DNA from: Anaerolineae bacterium
GTDB taxonomy: Bacteria; Chloroflexota; Anaerolineae; Anaerolineales; Villigracilaceae
DNA length: 64,000 nt
Direction of reading: 5' to 3'
Assembly (NCBI GenBank): GCA_018645405.1
Contig: JABGOQ010000065.1
Span: 1-64,000, forward strand
Shown here: positions 25,254 to 34,016 of the stretch, piece by piece
Numbering within the stretch: the stretch's first letter is position 1
How the letters are laid out: every line of letters starts with the position of its first letter
Made by a program: the position numbers and the translations under genes
Notes under the pieces: generated by a model
The model's input: the letters and a program-made list of their open reading frames with translations, nothing else
Told to the model about the DNA's origin: nothing
Database searches by the model: none

Positions 25254-25823
25254 ATGACAACAGCAACAGAAGCACAGAACAAAGAAGGCTTCTTCAAACG
25301 CCTCTTCAATCGTCCCGAAAAAGAATACTGGAACGCCTACACAGGTGGAATAGTACTTGGTTTAGTTCTCTTCACATCCATCTTCATCACCGGAAATGGA
25401 CTAGGCGCATCTGGCGGCCTCAGCCGCTTCGTAGCCTTCATCGAAGACATCGTTGCCCCCGGTCACGTAGATCGTGTTCCTTACCTCATCAAAACCGCTG
25501 GTGGTGAACTCAACGCCCTCGACAATTGGATTGTCTTTATCAGCATCGGCGCAATCATTGGTGGCTTTATCTCCGGCTTACGCAACGGGCGCGTCAAACT
25601 TGAAACACATAAAGGACCCAAAATCACCAATAAACAACGCTGGTTTTATGCCTTCGTTGGCGGCTTCCTCTTTTCTTACGGCGCACGCCTCGCTCGTGGG
25701 TGCACCTCTGGTCAGGCTCTTTCTGGCGGCGCAACGCTCTCTGCGGGCAGTTGGGCTGTAATGTTCGCCATCTTCGGCGGTGCGTATCTCTTTGCCTACG
25801 CCTTCCGCAAACTTTGGAATTAG
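25254..25823 (+). CDS. Half-size YeeE/YedE family membrane protein
   Basis: A 189-residue protein with about four membrane helices and one YeeE/YedE cysteine motif (LARGCTSGQALSGG, Cys150). It is about half the size of the full transporter at 14872 and is followed 10 bp later by another half-size member, so the two probably pair to make one sulfur-compound channel (as in YedE/YeeE two-gene sets). Located directly after the cytochrome fusion gene. Confidence 0.85.
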   Translation: MTTATEAQNKEGFFKRLFNRPEKEYWNAYTGGIVLGLVLFTSIFITGNGLGASGGLSRFVAFIEDIVAPGHVDRVPYLIKTAGGELNALDNWIVFISIGAIIGGFISGLRNGRVKLETHKGPKITNKQRWFYAFVGGFLFSYGARLARGCTSGQALSGGATLSAGSWAVMFAIFGGAYLFAYAFRKLWN

Positions 25824-25833
25824 GAGAAAAAAG

Positions 25834-27075
25834 ATGACTATCTTCCCCCTTCCCATTGACACGATTTTTCTAAAAATCGGCGTTTACGCAATTTATTTGC
25901 TCATCGGTATTGGCTTTGGCTATGTGCTTGAAAGCTCTGGCTTCAATAAATCAACAAAATTAGCCGCGCAGTTTTACTTCAAAGACCTGACAGTATTCAA
26001 AGTCTTCTTCACCGCCATTGTAGTCGGCATGTTGCTTATTTTTGGTGCAGCAGCAATCGGCTTATTGGATTACAACCTCATCTGGGTCAACCCAACCTAC
26101 CTCTGGTCTGGGGTTATTGGCGGACTTGTGATGGGCATGGGATTCATTGTTGGCGGATTCTGCCCAGGCACATCGCTGACCGCCCTTGCCACCCTCAAAG
26201 TGGATGGCATGTTCTATGTCGCAGGTGCGCTCACTGGCATCTTCGCCTTTAGCGAAACCATCGACGAAGTGCCCCACTTCTTCAACGGCAGCTACTTCGG
26301 CCGCCTAACCCTGATGGATCTCTTCGATCTCCCCACAGGCGTAGTCGCTCTTCTCGTTACCTTGATGGCACTCTTCATGTTCTGGGGCGGCGAAAAACTT
26401 GAAGCCATTTATGGCAACAAAGACATCTCCAAAGAGCCAAAAGGTCGCTATGTTGGCGCAGGTGTATTCGTTGTAGCAGCAATTGGCTTAATCGCCCTTG
26501 GTCAACCCACCAACGCCGACCGCTGGAACTGGATTTCAGGTGAACAACAAGCCCGCCTGGACAATCGTGAAGTCCAAATCGTGACAGAAGAGCTACTCCA
26601 CACCATGCACGATTCAAAACTCAACCTGGTCATGCTCGATGTCCGCGAAGAAAAAGACTTTAACCTCTTTCACATCACAGACTCCGACCACGTTCTCCCC
26701 GAAGAAATCCCCGCTCTGATTAACGATTTCATCGCCCTACCTGCAAACAGTCTCTTCGTCATCATGAGCAACGACGAAACCAGAGCCACCGAAGTCTGGA
26801 AGTATATGGTTGCAGAAAGTGTACCCAATGTTTACATCCTTGAAGGTGGCCTCAACAACTGGGTTGATACCTACGCAACCCCCTACGAAGACGAATACTG
26901 TGCCGGAGAAAAAGAAAATCTTCAGGATGATGAATTCAAATATATCCTCACCTCTGCCCTCGGCGACCACTGCCCCGCCGCATATCCGCATCTCGAAGAC
27001 CACGAGCACGTAGAATATGAACCAAGAATCAAAATGGAACTCAAACGCGCCCCCTCCGCTGGTGGGTGTGGATAA
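25834..27075 (+). CDS. Half-size YeeE/YedE membrane domain fused to a rhodanese-like domain without catalytic cysteine
   Basis: A 413-residue protein. Residues 1-225 are a YeeE/YedE half with Cys110 in GGFCPGTS and a further helix near 210-225. Residues about 240-370 form a rhodanese fold (VMLDVREEKDF, ending in ILEGGLNNWV). The active-site loop reads MSNDETRA, with Ser312 where the persulfide cysteine belongs, so sulfur transferase activity by that residue is unlikely. A C-terminal tail has three more cysteines (YCAGE, DHCPAAYP, GGCG at the very end). Start at 25834 follows a TAGGAG site; upstream in-frame codons overlap the preceding gene. Confidence 0.85.
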   Translation: MTIFPLPIDTIFLKIGVYAIYLLIGIGFGYVLESSGFNKSTKLAAQFYFKDLTVFKVFFTAIVVGMLLIFGAAAIGLLDYNLIWVNPTYLWSGVIGGLVMGMGFIVGGFCPGTSLTALATLKVDGMFYVAGALTGIFAFSETIDEVPHFFNGSYFGRLTLMDLFDLPTGVVALLVTLMALFMFWGGEKLEAIYGNKDISKEPKGRYVGAGVFVVAAIGLIALGQPTNADRWNWISGEQQARLDNREVQIVTEELLHTMHDSKLNLVMLDVREEKDFNLFHITDSDHVLPEEIPALINDFIALPANSLFVIMSNDETRATEVWKYMVAESVPNVYILEGGLNNWVDTYATPYEDEYCAGEKENLQDDEFKYILTSALGDHCPAAYPHLEDHEHVEYEPRIKMELKRAPSAGGCG

Positions 27076-27093
27076 AACTAAACATGATACACA

Positions 27094-27130
27094 AAAAAAG
27101 TGGATTGCTAAATTAGCAATCCACTTTTTT
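27094..27130. terminator. Terminator closing the cytochrome/YeeE operon
   Basis: A 17-bp perfect inverted repeat (aaaaaagtggattgcta / tagcaatccactttttt) with a 3-base loop, ending in a T-run. It resembles the terminators at 19732 and 4022 and, like them, is followed by a copy of the same intergenic repeat. Confidence 0.92.
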
Positions 27131-27215
27131 AATGGGGGATGAAGAGCCGCTTCGCGCATGATTTTGGCTTGCGTACCTTCGACCAACATTGTCGCTGTCG
27201 TGAATATTTCTTGCC
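27131..27215. repeat. Terminator-associated intergenic repeat family, copy D
   Basis: Shares gggatgaagagc.gc.tcgc, ttttggcttgcgt and tcaacattgtcgct-like blocks with copy C. It lies directly after the terminator. Confidence 0.55.
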
Positions 27216-27258
27216 TATATCACAATTTAAGGTATATCAAGATTTATCTCTCACTTCT

Positions 27259-27888
27259 TTATTTGCTCTGCAATAACTGGATCACGCCTTCCGCAATAAC
27301 GCGAGCAATGCGACTGTTCATCATACTGCTACCACCACTTTCGCGTTCGGCTTGGGCCGTTGCGATTTGTTCGGGTGACATACCAGTGTCGCCACTTCGT
27401 CCTTGGCCGCCGCTGCTTAAGCCGGGAACACTAGAGCCATTACGTCCTTGACCAGGGACAAAGCCCTCAGGCGGTGCTTCACCACCACCCATTGACAGGG
27501 CATATTCCTGCATAATTTCGCCCATGCTTTCACGGGTGAGTTGCATCGCGGCGATAGATGCGACTTGCTCTGTAGTCATCGTTTCTTCGATTTGAGAGAC
27601 CAACGCATCAATTTCTTCTGCCGCAGCAGTGCCGCTCTCGTTCAGGCCGTTTAGAACCTGCCACAAGGGAAGTAATTCAGCAGCTTGTTCAACATCTACA
27701 GCAAGGTCAGTGCCTTCAAGATTGAAAGTGCCTACCGAGAGCTGTAATTGTACAGAGAGTGCATTTTCATAATCAGCGTTGAGGCCACCTGCACCAGCGG
27801 CTTCTGAGCCAGTTGTAGAATCAGCACCGCCACAAGCGGATAATGCCAGAGCGAGGACAAGAGTAAGGGTAAAGAGTGTTTTTTTCAT
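27259..27888 (-). CDS. Lipoprotein of unknown function associated with the efflux operon
   Basis: A 209-residue secreted protein with a clear lipobox (LALSACGG, Cys19). The middle part is helical (about 60-140) and the rest is rich in Gly and Ser (EAPPEGFVPGQGRNGSS). It has no recognised catalytic domain. It is on the same strand as the efflux genes but separated from them by 183 bp with a long palindrome, so co-transcription is possible, not certain. Confidence 0.75.
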   Translation of the reverse strand: MKKTLFTLTLVLALALSACGGADSTTGSEAAGAGGLNADYENALSVQLQLSVGTFNLEGTDLAVDVEQAAELLPLWQVLNGLNESGTAAAEEIDALVSQIEETMTTEQVASIAAMQLTRESMGEIMQEYALSMGGGEAPPEGFVPGQGRNGSSVPGLSSGGQGRSGDTGMSPEQIATAQAERESGGSSMMNSRIARVIAEGVIQLLQSK

Positions 27889-27960
27889 TTTAGTTTCCTT
27901 TTGTATTTCGATACGCGGTATTCGAGTATTCGGTTTTCAAATATCGTTAATTTATATTAG

Positions 27961-28062
27961 TAGGGGCGACCCTTTGTCTTTATCAAGTGGATTTTCATTT
28001 CTCCTTACGAATGGCTACAAAAAAATGTAGGATGAAAATCAAAGCGGGTCGCCCTTACAGGC
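27961..28062. repeat. About 100-bp nested palindrome
   Basis: Outer arms aggggcgaccctt / agcgggtcgccctt and inner arms gattttcat / atgaaaatc fold into one long hairpin between the lipoprotein and the permease genes. No coding potential; it looks like a MITE-type repeat. Confidence 0.6.
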
Positions 28063-28071
28063 GAGTATGAT

Positions 28072-29298
28072 TTATTCGTGTCTTAGTGCTTCAATCGGAT
28101 CAAGTTCTGCGGCTTTGTTAGCGGGATAGAAGCCGAAGAAGGCACCCACAATTGCAGCCGAACTAAAAGCCAAGATAATCGACTCGGTGACGACGACAGT
28201 ACGCATTCCACTAACAGAACCAAATATCCACGCGCCACCCACGCCGAAGACCACGCCGATGAGGCCGCCGACCAAGCTCAATAGCAGAGCTTCTGTCAGG
28301 AACTGCCAGCGGATATCATTCGGGGTCGCACCGATGGATTGTCGAATGCCAATTTCACGCGTTCTTTCAGTTACACTGACGAGCATGATATTCATAATCC
28401 CAATCCCACCGACAATGAGCGAGACGCCTGCTACCCATCCCAACAAAGAACGGAATGCAGCTGTGGTTGCCTCTTGTGTACCGATAATATCCTGCTGGGT
28501 GGTGACGGTAAAATCGGCTTCTTCAAGGGGAAGATCATGCCGTTTGGCGAGCAACAACTGGATTTGAAGAATAATATCGTCTAGGTTTTCTTGATCTTCT
28601 ACTTCGACATAGATCAGGCGGACACGATCACCCATGATGCGTGAAAATTGGGATTGGGTAAATTTATCAAGCACAACCGAGATGGGCATATAAAGGCGGG
28701 AGTCATAATCGACATCGCCAACTAAACCTTTTTCTTCAAGCACGCCGATAACGACCAAGCGAGTTGTGCCTACGGTAATATCCTGCCCAATGGGATCGGT
28801 TTCGCCGAAAAGCTCTTCTGCCAAACTGGAGCCAAGAACGGCTATTTTCTGATTGCGATCTACTTCGAGATCGTTGAAGTAGCGACCGTCTGCAATGCTC
28901 ATATCGCGCACAGAGGGGAAATCAGCTGTTGAGCCTAAGAGAGTGACAGCATCTAGCACGACACCGCCAGCTTTGATTGTTTGAGATGCGCTCTGCTCAA
29001 CGACAACGCCACTGACACCATCCACGCCATCGGCGATGGCAGCGGCATCGTCATAGACCAAGCCACCTTCTGGCATCCCGCTTGCGCCACCACGCGTAAA
29101 TGTGGACTGCACAAAAACAAGGTTAGCGCCCAAACTGTTAATTTCTTCGTTGATCGTTGCCTCTGTGCCTGCACTAATCGCAACCATCACGATTACCGCG
29201 CCAACACCGATGATGATGCCAAGCATAGTCAGCAAAGAACGGACTTTATTTTTGAGTATCGCCGCCCAGGCGATGTTAAATACTTCAGAACTTTTCAT
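28072..29298 (-). CDS. MacB-type ABC transporter permease (FtsX family)
   Basis: A 408-residue permease: N-terminal membrane helix (LTMLGIIIGVGAVIVMVAIS), a large extracytoplasmic MacB_PCD domain (about 45-240) and three helices near the C-terminus (about 285-395). TERTREIGIRQSIGA is the typical coupling segment. Overlaps the ATPase gene by 4 bp. With adaptor and ATPase it forms a tripartite exporter of peptides, lipids or toxic compounds; in an organism with one membrane the adaptor would act at the surface. Confidence 0.92.
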   Translation of the reverse strand: MKSSEVFNIAWAAILKNKVRSLLTMLGIIIGVGAVIVMVAISAGTEATINEEINSLGANLVFVQSTFTRGGASGMPEGGLVYDDAAAIADGVDGVSGVVVEQSASQTIKAGGVVLDAVTLLGSTADFPSVRDMSIADGRYFNDLEVDRNQKIAVLGSSLAEELFGETDPIGQDITVGTTRLVVIGVLEEKGLVGDVDYDSRLYMPISVVLDKFTQSQFSRIMGDRVRLIYVEVEDQENLDDIILQIQLLLAKRHDLPLEEADFTVTTQQDIIGTQEATTAAFRSLLGWVAGVSLIVGGIGIMNIMLVSVTERTREIGIRQSIGATPNDIRWQFLTEALLLSLVGGLIGVVFGVGGAWIFGSVSGMRTVVVTESIILAFSSAAIVGAFFGFYPANKAAELDPIEALRHE

Positions 29299-30011
29299 TT
29301 TGTTGCCTTCTTTCCATTACCGATGATTTTATCGATCTTCCCATCGAGTAAATGGATTGTGCGCTCTGTATGTGAGGCAATTTCAGTTGAGTGCGTTACC
29401 ATCACAATAGTTGCACCCTCATCATGTAAATCGTGGAGCAATTGCATAATCTCTGCACCCGATTTGCTATCAAGATTACCTGTTGGCTCATCAGCCATAA
29501 TCAGCACAGGGTTGTTGACCAGCGCACGCGCAATTGCTACGCGCTGCTGTTGTCCGCCCGAAAGCTCTTGTGGCTGATGCTTGATGCGATCTACCAAGCC
29601 AACCATATTCAGCACCTTCGTTGCCACATCTATTCGTTCTTCTGTTGTGCGTTCGGTTTCACGGTCGTATTGCAGGGGCAAAATCACATTATCCAATGCT
29701 GTGGTACGCGAGAGTAAGTTATAAGATTGAAAGATATAACCAATTTTTTTATTACGAATGGCAGCCAACTCAACCTTATCAAGCTCGCTAACCGTTTCAC
29801 TATCCAGATAATATGCACCTGAAGTTGGGCGAGAAAGACAGCCCAAGATATTCATCAGCGTACTTTTTCCTGAGCCAGAAGGTCCCATGATGGCGACAAA
29901 CTCACCATCATGAACGCTAATGCTCACACCGTCCAGCGCAGCGACACGGGCATCGCCCATGCCGTAAATCTGCGTCAGGTCTTTGGTTTCAATAATTGCG
30001 CGGGCAGTCAT
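29295..30011 (-). CDS. ABC transporter ATP-binding protein (MacB/LolD type)
   Basis: A 238-residue ATPase with Walker A GPSGSGKST, signature LSGGQQQRV and Walker B VLIMADEPT. Overlaps both neighbours (TAATG at 30011 and ATGA at 29298), so the three genes are translated as a unit. Standard length for the family. Confidence 0.95.
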   Translation of the reverse strand: MTARAIIETKDLTQIYGMGDARVAALDGVSISVHDGEFVAIMGPSGSGKSTLMNILGCLSRPTSGAYYLDSETVSELDKVELAAIRNKKIGYIFQSYNLLSRTTALDNVILPLQYDRETERTTEERIDVATKVLNMVGLVDRIKHQPQELSGGQQQRVAIARALVNNPVLIMADEPTGNLDSKSGAEIMQLLHDLHDEGATIVMVTHSTEIASHTERTIHLLDGKIDKIIGNGKKATK

Positions 30012-31426
30012 TATTCTGTCTCCGCAATGCCAGTTGTAACTACGTCGCCAGGTTCCAAGCCAGAGAGAATTTCAGCATAGAATAAATCTTGCAGACCGAC
30101 TTCGACCACACGTAATTTCGGCTCATCGTCAATCATTACGAATACTGTATATTGACCAGGGGATGCTTCGCGCAATGCTTCAACTGGAACAAGGATTGCC
30201 TCTTCAGCACGTCCACCAATTACTTCTACCGCCGCTGCGGACCCAACCGGGAGCTTGCTACCGCTAAATTCAGCATCGTCTAATCTGACAAGTCCACGCA
30301 CTAAAGAAGAATTCTGCTCCGTATAGAGTGCGGGGTCAACCTGAACAACTTCACCTTCGAAGGTTTTCTCAGACAAAACATCGAAAATGACTTCAACAGG
30401 GTAGCCAACATTGATCATGCCCCAATCTGTCTCGTCAAGGAAGATTTCAAGGTAAGATTCGCTTGTATCAGCAATGGTCACAATTGTAGATGTACCAACC
30501 GTGTCACCAACTTGAGCATCGAAGCTCATCACTGTACCAGAGATGGGCGCATAGAGACGAGTTGCATTAAGGCCGTCTTGAGCAGAGATCAGGTCAAGTT
30601 GAGCTTGCTCTAATGCTTTCAAATTACTACCCGTAGCACCTTCGGGAATTTCATTGCCATTTATTACAGCAAGGTAATCTGTCGCTTCTACCAGTTCAGC
30701 TTGAGCAATGGCATACCCCGCACGTGCTTCGAGAATATCGAATTCGGTGGGGATAGCGATATACGAAGGTGTTGAGCGTGTTGCGGCAACCTTAAAGTTC
30801 TCAGGAATATAATGATTTTCGTAATAATCCCAATTTCCAGCAAGAACTCTTTCAGCATTTTCAAGTGCCAACTCGGCTTCGGCAGTTTTTTCTTCATTAC
30901 TAGATTCTTTTGCTAAAAGCAAAGCTTCTTCTGCTTCTGCAACCTTCTCTTCTGATCTAAGTACCGCCCAACTGATCTGATAAGCCAAGCTCTTCTGGGA
31001 ATCAGACACTTCACGTTCTGCCAATGCAAGAGCCTGCTCTGCAGAAGCAATAGAAGCCGGAGAAGTTAACTCTGCGAGAGCACGCTCGGCTTGCTGGAAT
31101 TTGATTTTCTCAGCGGTATTATCTAATTCGGCGAGAAAATCACCTGCTTCAACAGCGTCACCAACAACGACAGAGAGCGAGAGCAACTGTCCACTAGCGC
31201 GGAAGCCAAAAGACGCCTCAGCTGCTGGGATCAAGGTCCCGGTTCCACTGGCATAGAGAGTCAAGTCCCCTTGCCGAATTTTGGCAGTCTGCATGGTTGG
31301 TTCATTCGCTGATTCTGAATCTGCAGTAACTTTTTGCGAGGCATAAAATCCGCCTACTGCTAGAAGGGTGACTATTAGGCCTGTCACCCACAGTGTTTTT
31401 TTTCTTGAGAAAAACTTTATGAACAT
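30011..31426 (-). CDS. HlyD/MacA-type efflux periplasmic adaptor
   Basis: A 471-residue membrane-fusion protein: one N-terminal helix (WVTGLIVTLLAVGGFYA), a biotinyl-lipoyl-like domain, a long alpha-helical hairpin (about 110-260, rich in Ala, Glu and Gln) and beta-barrel domains. First gene of the exporter operon; an AAAGGA site precedes its ATG. Confidence 0.92.
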   Translation of the reverse strand: MFIKFFSRKKTLWVTGLIVTLLAVGGFYASQKVTADSESANEPTMQTAKIRQGDLTLYASGTGTLIPAAEASFGFRASGQLLSLSVVVGDAVEAGDFLAELDNTAEKIKFQQAERALAELTSPASIASAEQALALAEREVSDSQKSLAYQISWAVLRSEEKVAEAEEALLLAKESSNEEKTAEAELALENAERVLAGNWDYYENHYIPENFKVAATRSTPSYIAIPTEFDILEARAGYAIAQAELVEATDYLAVINGNEIPEGATGSNLKALEQAQLDLISAQDGLNATRLYAPISGTVMSFDAQVGDTVGTSTIVTIADTSESYLEIFLDETDWGMINVGYPVEVIFDVLSEKTFEGEVVQVDPALYTEQNSSLVRGLVRLDDAEFSGSKLPVGSAAAVEVIGGRAEEAILVPVEALREASPGQYTVFVMIDDEPKLRVVEVGLQDLFYAEILSGLEPGDVVTTGIAETE

Positions 31427-31547
31427 ATTTTTGTCCTTTGATTGAGTAGATTTTCTTATTGGCAGGAAGTATATATATTCTTTGTAAAGACTTCTTCAAG
31501 GAAATATGAAGTTTTTGTAAAGTTTCCAGAATAGTATGGAGAATCAA

Positions 31548-31580
31548 AAAGAGCCATGCGATTTAATCGCATGGCTCTTT
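31548..31580 (-). terminator. Terminator of the EF-G paralogue gene
   Basis: A perfect 15-bp inverted repeat with a 3-base loop (31548-31562 / 31566-31580) followed on the minus strand by TTTTTGA. It lies 24 bp beyond the EF-G stop codon and separates it from the efflux operon. Confidence 0.9.
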
Positions 31581-31603
31581 GTTTTTAGTTTATTCTTGAA
31601 GAA

Positions 31604-33667
31604 TTATTCTTCCTCTTCCTCAGTCTTCGCTGCGGCAATCACTTCATCTGCCACATGGGAGGGGACAATGGCATACTCTTCGAACTTCATGGTGAAGTAG
31701 CCACGTCCACCCGTGATGGAGCGAAGTTGGCTGGTATAGCGCAACATCTCTGCCAATGGGACAGTCGCGATAACTGTGGTAGAGCCGCGTTCAATATCAG
31801 TACCTTGAACACGTCCACGGCGGGTGCTGAGATCGCCCATCACATCACCCATATTAGAGTCTGGAACGGTGATGCGAGCCATCATAATTGGCTCATAGAG
31901 TACGGGGCGAGCTTCTTTGACCGCCGCTTTGAATGCCCCGCGAGCGGCAGATTCAAAAGCAACCGGCTTAGAATCAACAGGATGCTCTTTGCCATCAAAA
32001 ATCGAAACTTTGATATTTTGCATCGGGTATCCAGCAATTGCGCCGTCTTTCATTACGCTCAAGATACCTTTACGGATAGCAGGCTCATACGATTGTGAAA
32101 TCGAACCGCCGAAAACATCCCAAGTTAACTCGAAATCGTCTTCTTGATAATTTTCAATGGTCATGTGGACTTCGCCAAACTGGCCTGAACCACCACTTTG
32201 CTTTTTATGGCGGTAAGAAGCGCTTGCTTTCTTGGTAATGCCTTCACGATATGGCACACGCGGCTCAATTGTTTCTAAGCCAACTTGCAATTTGCTTTCT
32301 GCGCGACGAATGGCTACATCAATATGCTGGTTTCCCATTCCTTTTAGAATAGTTTGACGTGTCGCTTTTTCGTTATACCAATCGAGAGTCATATCTTCTT
32401 CACAAAGGCGTGTAAGCGTGGGTGATATTTTCGCCGCGTCTGCTTGTGTTTTAGGTACAATACCTACTCGGAAAAGACCTGTTGGGTATTCAGGAACAGT
32501 TAAGGTTAGCGGATGCCCTTCTGTGCAGAAGGTATCGCCTGTGGCAGTTTCGCTCAATTTTGGTACGTTGGCAATATCGCCTGCGTGGACAATGCTAACA
32601 CTCACTTGTTCTTTTCCGAGTGGGATATTCACTGAACCAAATCTTTCTTCAATCTCTTTATTTTGATTCCAAACTCGACTATCGCCAGCAATAGAGCCAG
32701 AATAAATACGGAAGAAGGTTTGTTTACCAACAAAGGGATCGGCTGTCGTTTTCCAAACATAGGCAGCTAAGGGAGCCGTATTTACAGCTTCTAGTTCCTC
32801 ATCACCACCAGCACCTTGCGCAACTACAGCAGGTCTTTCAGCGGGAGAAGGCATCAGGCTAACTAATGTGTCCAAAAGGGGACCAACCCCAAATTCATTG
32901 GCGGTTGCAGAGACAAAAACCGGTACATAGTCTCCGGTCAAGAAAACGTTCTTTAATCCGCGTACAATTTCGGCATCCGATAATTCTTCACCTTCAAAAT
33001 ATTTTTCAAGCAAAGCATCGTCACCTTCGGCAGCGGCTTCGATCAATTCCATCCGAGCTTCTTCAACAGCATCAGCGTATTCGGCAGGAATTTCAACAGG
33101 CTTCTTGCCATCGCCTTCATAAGCTTTATTGCTCAGGAGATCAATCACACCTTTGAAATCGCCACGTTCACCCCAAGGAAGCTGAATTCTGATAAGGCGA
33201 GTTTCAGAGAATTCTTCCAAAGAAGTCATTACCTTTTTCAGGTTGGCATTATCACGATCCATTTTGTTGATAATAACCGCACGTGGCAAGTTGAACTCAT
33301 CACAATAACGCCAGGCAATTTCGGTGCCAACTTCAACTCCGGCAAGAGAATCGACCAAAACCAGTGCAGAATCAGCAACACTGAGGGCAGAAATCACTTC
33401 ACCGACAAAGTCAGTGTATCCCGGTGCGTCTAAAAAGTTGAGTTTGATCTTTTTATGTTCAATGGGAATAAGGCTGGTGTAAAGCGATAGGCTGCGACGG
33501 ATTTCTTCATCGTCAAAATCGGAGGCGGTGGAACCATCTTCAACTTTCCCCATTCGTGTTGTGGCTCCGCTAAAATACAAGAACGCCTCAGCCATCATTG
33601 TCTTGCCAGAACTGCTGTGACCAACCAAAGCGATATTACGAATTAATTCAGTGGTGTACTCTTTCAT
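31604..33667 (-). CDS. Elongation factor G-like GTPase (EF-G-2 type)
   Basis: A 687-residue translational GTPase with all EF-G domains. G1 is GHSSSGKT (instead of AHIDAGKT in canonical EF-G), G3 is DAPGYTD and G4 is NKMD. The SGKT-type P-loop and DAPGYTDFVGE place it with EF-G paralogues like Thermus EF-G-2 rather than the housekeeping fusA product, which normally sits in the str operon. Role uncertain: an accessory translation or ribosome-related GTPase. Monocistronic, with an AAGGAAGG ribosome site. Confidence 0.9.
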   Translation of the reverse strand: MKEYTTELIRNIALVGHSSSGKTMMAEAFLYFSGATTRMGKVEDGSTASDFDDEEIRRSLSLYTSLIPIEHKKIKLNFLDAPGYTDFVGEVISALSVADSALVLVDSLAGVEVGTEIAWRYCDEFNLPRAVIINKMDRDNANLKKVMTSLEEFSETRLIRIQLPWGERGDFKGVIDLLSNKAYEGDGKKPVEIPAEYADAVEEARMELIEAAAEGDDALLEKYFEGEELSDAEIVRGLKNVFLTGDYVPVFVSATANEFGVGPLLDTLVSLMPSPAERPAVVAQGAGGDEELEAVNTAPLAAYVWKTTADPFVGKQTFFRIYSGSIAGDSRVWNQNKEIEERFGSVNIPLGKEQVSVSIVHAGDIANVPKLSETATGDTFCTEGHPLTLTVPEYPTGLFRVGIVPKTQADAAKISPTLTRLCEEDMTLDWYNEKATRQTILKGMGNQHIDVAIRRAESKLQVGLETIEPRVPYREGITKKASASYRHKKQSGGSGQFGEVHMTIENYQEDDFELTWDVFGGSISQSYEPAIRKGILSVMKDGAIAGYPMQNIKVSIFDGKEHPVDSKPVAFESAARGAFKAAVKEARPVLYEPIMMARITVPDSNMGDVMGDLSTRRGRVQGTDIERGSTTVIATVPLAEMLRYTSQLRSITGGRGYFTMKFEEYAIVPSHVADEVIAAAKTEEEEE

Positions 33668-33854
33668 TAATTAAAACCTTCCTTTTTAGGATAGACAGAC
33701 CGCCTGATTGTACGAGATGTCGGGTGAATTGTCAAAGCAAGTTGGCTTTTTTTACCCAAAAGCCTTTTTTTCTGGTATCTTTCTTTAAATCAAATTTGAC
33801 TTCATTTTTCTGCTCTAAATGATTATTTCAATCTCGTTCCCACCAAGGATAAAC

Positions 33855-33998
33855 ATGAATATAAATAGAATTCAAATTATCAGCCTGTGGGAAAAAAGAA
33901 TTTCCACTTATGTACACAAGAAGGGCATAAAGACTAGAAAAATACTACCCATCTTAGGCATCTTCATATTTGTCATCAGCGGAAATGCTCAGTTTTAG
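33855..33998 (+). pseudogene. Upstream fragment of a membrane-protein gene, cut by an in-frame TAG
   Basis: A 47-codon frame starting at ATG 33855 (AAGGAT site) and containing one membrane helix (ILPILGIFIFVISG). It ends at TAG 33996-33998 and is in exactly the same frame as the membrane-protein gene beginning at 34017; the six codons between them are open. Read through, the two give one 248-residue membrane protein. Either a recent nonsense mutation (or sequencing error) or two small genes. Confidence 0.45.
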
Positions 33999-34016
33999 AA
34001 AAACATTGTTATACCC

